Positions 7,479 to 13,059 of a DNA stretch of 13,059 nucleotides are shown in pieces. Position 1 is the stretch's first letter. Each line of letters starts with the position of its first letter. The stretch comes from Chloroflexota bacterium. Lineage in GTDB: Bacteria; Chloroflexota; Anaerolineae; J102. The position numbers were made by a program, and so were the translations under genes. The stretch spans positions 1 to 13,059 of the forward strand of contig JAADFV010000434.1 of the NCBI GenBank assembly GCA_013152695.1, in the 5' to 3' direction. The notes below the pieces were generated by a model. The model saw only the letters and a program-made list of their open reading frames with translations, had not been told where the DNA came from and did not search any database.

Positions 7479-7495
7479 ACCCCTACGCTTGGGGT
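7479..7495. terminator. Weak hairpin between convergent rsfS and sirtuin genes
   Basis: ACCCC (7479-7483) and GGGGT (7491-7495) pair around a 7-nt loop, overlapping the end of the sirtuin gene. On the minus strand it is followed by TTATT. The 5-bp stem and short T run make it a poor terminator, but it is the only hairpin in a 4-bp convergent junction. Confidence 0.3.
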
Positions 7496-8208
7496 AAGTT
7501 TAATGTCCGCGACCACGCCTGCCACCATTGTGGCAGGGTGGTTTCGCTGGGGCCCAGTACCACCTCTTGGGCAAAAGAGCTTAGCGCCGTACGTTCCGTA
7601 TTGAATTCGATGAGCTTACCGCCGTTTTGCACTGTCAGTAGCGGTAGTTGTGCGGCTGGATACACATTGGCCGAAGTGCCCACCACTAAGGCGAGATGTG
7701 CTCGCGTAAATGCCTGCTGGGCATGGCTTAAGTTCATGCTATCGAGGGCCTCACCAAACCAGACGACGTCCGGTCGCATGATTGCTCCACAGCGAGGACA
7801 CTTGGGAGGGAGCGGCACCAGGGGCACTTGCCGATTCTCCTCGGCGTAGGTACATTGCGTACAACGGATATGCCAAATGTCGCCATGCAAATAGATCACC
7901 CGCCGGCTTCCGGCCAGGGCGTGGAGCCCATCGATATTTTGTGTGACGAGGGTAAATTCGGGGAGGACGGTTTCCATTTGGGCAAGAGTGATGTGGGCGG
8001 GATTGGGCTGGCTCTCCTCCATAAGTTGTCGGCGCCAGTCATAGAATTCCCACACCAGGCGAGGGTTGCGGGCAAATGCCTGGGGTGTGGCTAATTCCTG
8101 GGGATTGTATTGGCTCCAGAGGCCAGTCTGGGCCTCGCGAAAGGTGGGAATTCCACTAGCGGCGGAAATACCTGCACCCGTCAAGACAACAACTCGGGGT
8201 ATTTTCAT
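7483..8208 (-). CDS. cobB: NAD-dependent protein deacylase, sirtuin (CobB-like)
   Basis: Sirtuin of 241 aa that removes acyl groups from protein lysines using NAD, releasing nicotinamide and O-acyl-ADP-ribose. Visible motifs are GAGISAASGIPTFR (11-24), TQNIDGLH (89-96), catalytic His in LHGD (H108), zinc cysteines C116/C119 and C137/C140, and GTSANVYPAA (177-186). Residues FYDWRR (55-60) give Y56 and R59, the Tyr-x-x-Arg pair that marks class III sirtuins and favours acidic acyl groups such as succinyl or malonyl. The start at 8208 (MKIPRVVVLTGAG) places the NAD-binding loop at the usual distance. A TTG at 8232 is in frame but adds residues without family support, and neither has a clear ribosome site. 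It converges on rsfS with a 4-bp gap, and the two genes share no obvious pathway. Confidence 0.95.
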   Translation of the reverse strand: MKIPRVVVLTGAGISAASGIPTFREAQTGLWSQYNPQELATPQAFARNPRLVWEFYDWRRQLMEESQPNPAHITLAQMETVLPEFTLVTQNIDGLHALAGSRRVIYLHGDIWHIRCTQCTYAEENRQVPLVPLPPKCPRCGAIMRPDVVWFGEALDSMNLSHAQQAFTRAHLALVVGTSANVYPAAQLPLLTVQNGGKLIEFNTERTALSSFAQEVVLGPSETTLPQWWQAWSRTLNLPQA

Positions 8209-8380
8209 GGTCAATGCCAGGGAGTGAAACAATAAGGGGTGAGCAGCTTGGCACGCGTTGCTGGCTCAGATTTGGAATCAAAAGCGAGATTTGATATAAC
8301 GAGGTCATGTTAAGCCCATCAGTATTCAAAACACAAGTAGCACGACTAGCGGATAGTGTCTTTACGCCGCCAGCCTTATT
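8209..8380. other. Divergent intergenic region between sirtuin and SH3b genes
   Basis: 172 bases serving two divergent genes. A plausible plus-strand promoter is reported separately at 8272-8300. No comparable minus-strand promoter for the sirtuin could be picked out with confidence. Confidence 0.4.
8272..8300 (+). promoter_or_regulatory. Candidate promoter of the SH3b/metallophosphoesterase genes
   Basis: TTGGAA (8272-8277), a 17-nt spacer and TATAAC (8295-8300) fit a sigma-70-type promoter. The implied leader before the ATG at 8381 is about 75 nt. Confidence 0.5.
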
Positions 8381-8929
8381 ATGAAACGTCGTTACCAACA
8401 ACGCAGTAGCACCTGTGGTTCACTTGCCTTGATGAGCCTTCTCTTAATCATCGTCCTCATCCAGTGGACTGTAAGTCGACGCACCGCGCCCACCCTTATC
8501 CCTCCCACACCCACGGCGACCCCCACTTTTATCAGTCGTGAGGCCATAGCCGTCTTACCGACCAATACGCCTTACATCAGTTTCCCCGATCTTCCCACCT
8601 TCACGCCCACACCGACGCTTTCCCCCACCCCCACGCTAACACCAACCCCCATTCCCACGGCTACCTTTACGCCCACGCCTGAACCCACATTGCAGGCAAC
8701 TGTGGCCGTCTCCTTGATCTATCTGCGCAGTGGTCCCGATGCTGCCTACCCAGAGAAAGTCATTTTGGGTGAAGGCGAAGAATTGACGATCATTGGACGT
8801 AATACCGCTGGTGATTGGTTTCAGGTACGGCTTATCAACGGTATGGAAGGATGGGTATTTGCAGATTTAGTGTCCCCTGTTTTTGGCGCCGAAATTCTCC
8901 CTATTCGCACGCCGCCACCTTTGCCATGA
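8381..8929 (+). CDS. Membrane-anchored SH3b-domain protein with Thr-Pro-rich linker
   Basis: 182-residue predicted envelope protein. A basic N-terminus (MKRRYQQR) precedes a membrane helix or uncleaved signal (about 13-30). A Thr/Pro-rich low-complexity linker at about 36-104 follows, with repeated TPTP and PTPT units. A bacterial SH3 (SH3b) domain spans about 106-165, with VAVSLIYLRSGPDAAYPEKV and GDWFQVRLINGMEGWVFADL. SH3b domains often bind cell-wall or protein ligands, and TP-rich linkers are common in secreted Chloroflexota proteins. No catalytic domain is present. The start at 8381 lacks a clear ribosome site, but no alternative upstream start is better. It is followed after 41 nt by the metallophosphoesterase, probably in one transcript. 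The ligand is unknown. Confidence 0.87.
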   Translation: MKRRYQQRSSTCGSLALMSLLLIIVLIQWTVSRRTAPTLIPPTPTATPTFISREAIAVLPTNTPYISFPDLPTFTPTPTLSPTPTLTPTPIPTATFTPTPEPTLQATVAVSLIYLRSGPDAAYPEKVILGEGEELTIIGRNTAGDWFQVRLINGMEGWVFADLVSPVFGAEILPIRTPPPLP

Positions 8930-8970
8930 ACACCGTTGCACACCAGGGACATGCGGAGGGTGGTAAATAA

Positions 8971-9966
8971 ATGAAAACCTGGCAACACCTATTTCTAATG
9001 GGCTTAGGGGCAGGAGGAGGATTGTTGGCCTATGCCTGGGGCGGAGAACGCCCTCGCATGCAGCTGCAACACTACCGGCTAACCCTTTCTGCTTCTCAGG
9101 GGGCTGGCCTGCAGATTTTGCATCTGTCGGATCAACATCTGGCCGGGGAGAATTGGGTGCAGCAAAAGCGGCTCAAACGTCTGCACACCCTCCTTTCGCA
9201 GCTATCTCCCGACATCATCCTCTTCACAGGCGACTTTCTCCATAATGGCGCCGGGCTGGCAGCCCTAGAACAGCTCTTACAAATGCTTCCAAACGCGCCA
9301 TTGGGCCGATACGCCGTGCTAGGCAACCATGATTATGCCGAATATTCCTATCGTGTCTTTTTTGGTGAGGCCTGGGAGAATATCAAAGCAGCACGGGCGC
9401 CGCAGCAGCGCTTTCTTACGACCCGCAGCGAGATCCAGAAACTGACGCGATTGGCCTGGCAAATCTGGCGCAACGAACGTCTGCGCTTTGCCGCTATCCC
9501 CAATCCCACAGCCGAATTACGGGCCTTGCTGGAACGGTACGATGTCAGTGTCTTGCACAACAGGGCCGTAGCCGTGAAAGATACCTCTCTCTGGCTGGCC
9601 GGTGTCGATGACTGGGTCGAGGGGCAACCCGACCTGGACGCAGCTCTGGCTACAGTCCCAGCCGAGGCGGAAATCTGGTTATTGGCTCATAATCCGGACC
9701 AGGCTTATGAAGTGACAGACCCTCGTGTGACCTTGGTTTTTGCCGGACACACGCATGGGGGACAGGTTATGTTGCCTGGGATTGGGGCCGTGCATACGCA
9801 GGGAACACGGCTGGGACGACAACAGCCGGCCGGTGTATTCTCGGATCTGCCCGGTGGCGGTACCTTGGTTGTCTCGCGCGGCATGGGAGAATCAACCCCC
9901 TTGCGTTTTCGCTGTCCTCCTGAGGTCGTATTGATTGATCTGCTTTCGGAGGGTTCGGCAGAGTGA
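8971..9966 (+). CDS. Membrane-anchored calcineurin-like metallophosphoesterase
   Basis: 331-residue enzyme of the calcineurin-like phosphoesterase superfamily (YkuE/YaeI-like group). An N-terminal hydrophobic segment (about 5-24) suggests a membrane anchor with the catalytic domain outside. Metal-site motifs are all present: SDQH (53-56, D54 and H56), TGDF (86-89, D88), GNHD (118-121), AHNPD (239-243, H240) and GHTHGGQ (259-265). Two metals would be bound and a phosphomonoester or diester hydrolysed; relatives act on lipid-linked substrates, but the substrate here cannot be read. Between GNHD and LLERYDVSVLHN there is an extra basic, mostly helical segment (about 131-185) that is larger than I expect for the family. 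GGAGGG (8955-8960) lies 10 nt before the start. It probably shares a transcript with the SH3b gene. Confidence 0.92.
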   Translation: MKTWQHLFLMGLGAGGGLLAYAWGGERPRMQLQHYRLTLSASQGAGLQILHLSDQHLAGENWVQQKRLKRLHTLLSQLSPDIILFTGDFLHNGAGLAALEQLLQMLPNAPLGRYAVLGNHDYAEYSYRVFFGEAWENIKAARAPQQRFLTTRSEIQKLTRLAWQIWRNERLRFAAIPNPTAELRALLERYDVSVLHNRAVAVKDTSLWLAGVDDWVEGQPDLDAALATVPAEAEIWLLAHNPDQAYEVTDPRVTLVFAGHTHGGQVMLPGIGAVHTQGTRLGRQQPAGVFSDLPGGGTLVVSRGMGESTPLRFRCPPEVVLIDLLSEGSAE

Positions 9967-9973
9967 AAGTGTT

Positions 9974-10002
9974 TTGCATTCTCTTGGGGTGCATATTACA
10001 AT
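9974..10002 (+). promoter_or_regulatory. Promoter of the ABC importer operon
   Basis: TTGCAT (9974-9979), a 17-nt spacer and TACAAT (9997-10002) give a good sigma-70-type promoter immediately after the metallophosphoesterase stop. The implied start is near 10009 and the leader about 75 nt. Confidence 0.65.
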
Positions 10003-10023
10003 AGGGGCCCGTGTGACAATAGG
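9998..10023 (+). repeat. Direct repeat ACAATAGG overlapping the importer promoter
   Basis: ACAATAGG occurs at 9998-10005 and again at 10016-10023, 18 bp apart, with the first copy overlapping the -10 box. Paired octamers at a promoter could be an operator for a dimeric repressor, but the spacing and short length make chance possible. Confidence 0.4.
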
Positions 10024-10069
10024 AGCATACGGTGACGATTTCTTTATTCTTTTTTCTCTTTCAAAGATG

Positions 10070-10076
10070 AGGAGGT
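10070..10076 (+). promoter_or_regulatory. Ribosome binding site of the binding-protein gene
   Basis: AGGAGGT, 8 nt before the ATG at 10085, is a near-perfect Shine-Dalgarno sequence. It decides the start against an open frame extending to 9935, and places the lipoprotein signal at the N-terminus. Confidence 0.85.
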
Positions 10077-10084
10077 ACGAGACA

Positions 10085-11131
10085 ATGATTCGTCGACGAG
10101 CCATTTGGGCGTCTATTGCACTCTTGCTGCTTGCGGTAATGTTGGTGGGGTGTGTTCCGCCGACAGCGCAAGAGACCAGCGGTGAGCTCAACTTGCTTTG
10201 TACACCGCAGGTCGAGTGGTGTGAAGGCATGAAAGCGGAGTTTGAAAAGACGCATCCCAACATCACCGTAAATTTCGTGCGTATGTCGAGTGGTGAAAGC
10301 TTGACACGCCTGCGCAATGAGCGGGACAATCCCCAGTTTGATATCTGGTGGGGCGGCCCTATCGACAGCTTTGTTGCCGCGAAACAGGAAGGTCTTCTGG
10401 AGAAATACGAAACTCCTGGACAAGATTTGATCAAGGATAAAGCCTTGATGTTAGACCCAGATCGTTATTGGGTCGGCATTTATGTTGGTTCTTTGGGCTT
10501 TGCCACCAACAAAGATTGGCTGGCTGCACATCCCGATGCTCAACCACCGCGTTCATGGGATGATCTTCTCAAGCCCGAATTCAAAGGCCAACTCATGGTT
10601 GCCCACCCCTCCAGCTCGGGCACATCCTACACCGCCTTGTGCACGATCTTACAGGTCAAGGGTGAAGACAAAGGCTGGGAATTCCTGAAGAAGTATGCGA
10701 AACAGGTCAACCAGTTTACCAAGAGCGGCGCTGCTCCGGCTCGCTTTGTCGGCCAAGGTGAAGCTGCCGTGGGCATTGTGTTCTCGCATGATATTGTTGC
10801 CCAAATCGAAGATGGTATGCCTCTGGAACTGACCTTCCCCGAGGAAGGCACCGGTTACGAAATCGGTGGTATGGGCATCATCAAGGGCGCCAAGAACCTC
10901 TCCGCCGCCAAAGCCTGGTATGATTGGGCACTCTTACCGAGCACGCAGGAATTGGGCCCCAAATACCATGCCTATCAGGCCCCCACGGTCGAAGGTGCCA
11001 AAGCCTCTCGCCCCGAACTGCTGAAAGTGAAGCTCATCGACTATGATTTCGAATGGTGTGGCAGCCATAAGAAAGAATTCGTCGATCGCTTTACCAATGA
11101 AATCGCCGGTGCGGAAAACTTGAAGAAGTAA
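10085..11131 (+). CDS. ABC transporter substrate-binding lipoprotein, Fe3+ (AfuA/FbpA) type
   Basis: 348-residue solute-binding protein. The basic start MIRRR, a hydrophobic helix and the lipobox LVGC (20-23) mark a lipoprotein anchored at C23. The mature part reads as family 1/AfuA-type: NLLCTPQVEWCEGM, ITVNFVRMSSGESLTRLR (60-77), FDIWWGGPIDSFVAAKQEGL (85-104), AHPSSSGTSYTAL (173-185) and KYHAYQAPTVEGAK (293-306). The nearest known groups carry ferric iron; related members carry 2-aminoethylphosphonate or other anions, so iron is a likely but unproven ligand. The HAYQ segment contains a tyrosine that could be a metal ligand. It is the first gene of an importer operon and is separated from the permease by a hairpin, which would give the binding protein higher mRNA levels. 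Confidence 0.92.
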   Translation: MIRRRAIWASIALLLLAVMLVGCVPPTAQETSGELNLLCTPQVEWCEGMKAEFEKTHPNITVNFVRMSSGESLTRLRNERDNPQFDIWWGGPIDSFVAAKQEGLLEKYETPGQDLIKDKALMLDPDRYWVGIYVGSLGFATNKDWLAAHPDAQPPRSWDDLLKPEFKGQLMVAHPSSSGTSYTALCTILQVKGEDKGWEFLKKYAKQVNQFTKSGAAPARFVGQGEAAVGIVFSHDIVAQIEDGMPLELTFPEEGTGYEIGGMGIIKGAKNLSAAKAWYDWALLPSTQELGPKYHAYQAPTVEGAKASRPELLKVKLIDYDFEWCGSHKKEFVDRFTNEIAGAENLKK

Positions 11132-11148
11132 GACACACCATTCTCAGG

Positions 11149-11178
11149 GACGAGGACAGATTAACTTCTGTCCTCGTC
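11149..11178 (+). terminator. Strong intercistronic hairpin between binding protein and permease
   Basis: GACGAGGACAGA (11149-11160) and TCTGTCCTCGTC (11167-11178) form a perfect 12-bp stem with a 6-nt loop (TTAACT), followed by the pyrimidine-rich TTCCTTTCT. Read-through, or protection of the upstream mRNA 3' end, would make the binding protein more abundant than the permease, as is common in such operons. The T run is broken, so termination may be partial. Confidence 0.75.
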
Positions 11179-11234
11179 TTCCTTTCTGAAAAGCCGGCGC
11201 CCATCGCGCCTCATTTGTTCGAGCCAGAAATGCG

Positions 11235-13059
11235 ATGAAAGCAAGTCGATGGCAACCGCTCGTCAGGCGGTACCGTGAGTTCCAGCAAATCGGTCGGGAT
11301 CCAGTTTTGATGGTGGGACTGCTGATCAGCAGTTCTTTTGTCTTTTTGTTTGTGGTGTGGCCCCTTTTACGGGTTGTACGGGACGGTTTTTTTGATTTCA
11401 ATACAGGTGCCTTTTCCCTAGAATATTTTGATCGCTACATCGATCCCTATTTTGCCCGACATAGTTGGACGACTTTACGGGATACGATGGTGATGGGTGT
11501 TGCTGCCGCGACAGGCGGTACTTTGTTGGGATTTATCTTCGCCTACACCCTCGTACGTTGTAATTACCCCTTTTCGCGTGCAGTGCATGCCTTTTCTCTC
11601 ATTCCCACCATCTCTCCTCCCTTTGCCATTGCCATGGCTGTGATTCTGCTGTTCGGGCGGGCGGGTTTGGTCACCCGTGATTGGCTGGGAATGACGTTCG
11701 AGTACGGAACGAATGATATCTATGGGCTCGACGGACTGGTTTTTGTTCAGGTGATCACCTTTTTCCCTGTTGCCTATTTGATCATGCGGGCCATGCTCGA
11801 ACGCCTGGATCCAGCCATGGAAGAAGCGGCACAAAGTCTGGGAGCCAGTAAGCTACGTATTTTCCGTACGGTAACCGTACCCTTGTTGGTGCCGGGGATT
11901 GCCGGCTCATTTCTGCTTCTGTTCGTGGAATCGCTGGCAGACTTGGGTAATCCCTTGTTGCTTACAGGGACGCGGAACGTGCTTTCCACAGAGATATTTT
12001 TGGCCGTGAACGGTGAATACAACCAGCAGAAAGCGGCAGCACTCTCCTTCGTGCTCCTCATTCCCACCCTCACTGTTTTCATGCTTCAGCGTTATTGGGT
12101 GAGCCGGCGTTCCTACATTTCTGTAACCGGCAAGCCCACGGGGGGACAATTGCAAGTACGTGAGTGGTATATCCGCTGGCCATTTATGCTTGTTACCACC
12201 GCTGCTCTGATTTTAATTGCGGCCCTCTACTTCTCTATTGCTTTTGGTTCGATCACGCGTTTATGGGGGGTTGATTACTCACTATCTCTGAGTAACTACA
12301 AAATTGCTTTCTCTCGCGGTATCGAAGCAATTCTCGACACCACCTTTCTTTCCGCAGTTGCCACGCCTATCGCGGGAATTTTGGGGATGATCATTGCTTT
12401 TTTGGTGGTGCGTCGAGAGTTTTCGGGTAAGGAGACCCTCGATTTCGTCTCCAACCTTGGCGCTGCTGTTCCCGGTACCATTCTCGGTATTGGTTTCATC
12501 ATTGCTTTCATCGGCGTTCCTTGGCCAGCTTTGTTTCTTATTTTTAGCGTCTTTTTGCTGTATTTGCTCAGTAAAATGGAGGGAACGCGAAAGGATAAGT
12601 TGTTAGTAGCAGCGATAGGCGTTGTTGTTGGGGGAGCACTGGCTTATTATGCTCCCCTTCTTGGCAGCAGTTGGATGATCGCCATTGTGGCTTTGGGGCT
12701 GACTTTTCTGCTCTGGTTGCTGGGGCGCTGGAGTGCACTCCCTGATCAGCGCAGATTAGTCTCCATCCTTTTGCTGTTTCCCATGATTGGCTTACTTTTG
12801 TTCGCGATAGGCCCCTACCCCACCTCCTGGCTTGGGATGTGGGGCAGATCGATGGGCGGAAATGCAGCCAAGGTATTGACCAGTTTGGCTGATTGGGTCG
12901 ATGTTTTTACGCAGATACCGCTACCGGCTCATGGTTTATTGCTTCTTGCTATCGGCGGCTTTGTTCTTGGTAACATCCAACCGCAGCGCCAGCGCTTTTT
13001 CACGACCGTTTTACTGGCAATTGGCGCCCTCCTCATCTTTACCAACAAGCCACTGGCTC
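11235..13059 (+). CDS. ABC transporter permease, FbpB type with two fused domains (runs off the right edge)
   Basis: Integral membrane permease that forms the channel for the binding protein at 10085. At least 608 residues are visible, with no stop by the window end. After a cytoplasmic start, helices begin near residue 26. The first permease domain has the EAA coupling loop EEAAQSLGASKLRIFRTV (196-213), then VPGIAGSFLLLFVESLADLG. A second domain starts around residue 330 and carries VPGTILGIGFIIAF (412-425). Normally the second coupling loop would follow within about 60 residues. Instead there are about 180 residues of further hydrophobic helices and connecting loops with no EAA motif yet. 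Usual members are 500-550 aa. The ATG at 11235 has no clear ribosome site; a TGA at 11187 bounds the frame upstream. It follows the binding-protein gene by 103 nt, and an ATPase gene would be expected further right. Confidence 0.9.
   Translation, partial: MKASRWQPLVRRYREFQQIGRDPVLMVGLLISSSFVFLFVVWPLLRVVRDGFFDFNTGAFSLEYFDRYIDPYFARHSWTTLRDTMVMGVAAATGGTLLGFIFAYTLVRCNYPFSRAVHAFSLIPTISPPFAIAMAVILLFGRAGLVTRDWLGMTFEYGTNDIYGLDGLVFVQVITFFPVAYLIMRAMLERLDPAMEEAAQSLGASKLRIFRTVTVPLLVPGIAGSFLLLFVESLADLGNPLLLTGTRNVLSTEIFLAVNGEYNQQKAAALSFVLLIPTLTVFMLQRYWVSRRSYISVTGKPTGGQLQVREWYIRWPFMLVTTAALILIAALYFSIAFGSITRLWGVDYSLSLSNYKIAFSRGIEAILDTTFLSAVATPIAGILGMIIAFLVVRREFSGKETLDFVSNLGAAVPGTILGIGFIIAFIGVPWPALFLIFSVFLLYLLSKMEGTRKDKLLVAAIGVVVGGALAYYAPLLGSSWMIAIVALGLTFLLWLLGRWSALPDQRRLVSILLLFPMIGLLLFAIGPYPTSWLGMWGRSMGGNAAKVLTSLADWVDVFTQIPLPAHGLLLLAIGGFVLGNIQPQRQRFFTTVLLAIGALLIFTNKPLA

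Noticed and set aside
8521..8700. Thr-Pro-rich tract considered as a DNA repeat array or CRISPR-like array
   Set aside because: The repetition follows codons (ACN CCN) in a continuous reading frame and has no spacers; it is a low-complexity protein linker.
9935..10084. Longer start for the binding protein at 9935
   Set aside because: It would bury the lipoprotein signal about 50 residues inside and ignore the AGGAGGT site before 10085.
11144..12606. Several minus-strand frames (and one plus-strand frame at 12394-12606) over the permease region
   Set aside because: They overlap a continuous plus-strand permease with EAA motif and membrane helices, and have no features of their own.

Overview
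The window looks like a piece of a Chloroflexota (Chloroflexi) chromosome. The evidence is indirect. A T-box leader, a Gram-positive style regulator, controls pheST. There is a membrane protein with a long Thr-Pro-rich linker and an SH3b domain. SecA is about 1000 residues long with a SEC-C tail, and secreted proteins use lipobox anchors. No rRNA, tRNA, CRISPR array, phage or transposase gene is visible. Most of the window is housekeeping sequence, and I do not see a complete new defence or mobile system. The interesting material is in regulatory elements, odd starts, insertions and a duplicated pair of membrane proteins.

Layout: (1) Positions 1-2134, minus strand: the phenylalanyl-tRNA synthetase operon. 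From its 5' end it has a TTGACA/CATAAT promoter, a T-box riboswitch with a UUC (Phe) specifier and an intrinsic terminator, then pheS and the start of pheT, which runs off the left edge. (2) Positions 2164-2229: a nested inverted repeat. (3) Positions 2255-3554, minus strand: two tandem paralogues, each a membrane anchor plus Pro/Ala-rich linker plus C-terminal helix-hairpin-helix domain, sharing a 73-nt identical block. (4) Positions 3555-3991: a gene-poor spacer ending in an extended -10 promoter. (5) Positions 4060-7478, plus strand: secA and rsfS; the latter appears to start at a CTG codon. (6) Positions 7483-8208, minus strand: a CobB-like sirtuin, convergent with rsfS with only 4 bp between them. 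(7) Positions 8381-9966, plus strand: the SH3b protein and a membrane-anchored metallophosphoesterase, possibly co-transcribed. (8) Positions 9974-13059, plus strand: an ABC importer of the Fe3+/AfuA-FbpA type. It has a promoter, a lipoprotein binding protein, a strong intercistronic hairpin, and a two-domain permease that carries an unusual hydrophobic insertion and runs off the right edge.

Functionally the window joins translation (PheST charging tRNA-Phe and controlled by it; RsfS damping ribosome assembly), protein export (SecA, which would export the lipoprotein and other anchored proteins here), NAD-dependent protein deacylation, envelope-associated functions, and solute uptake.
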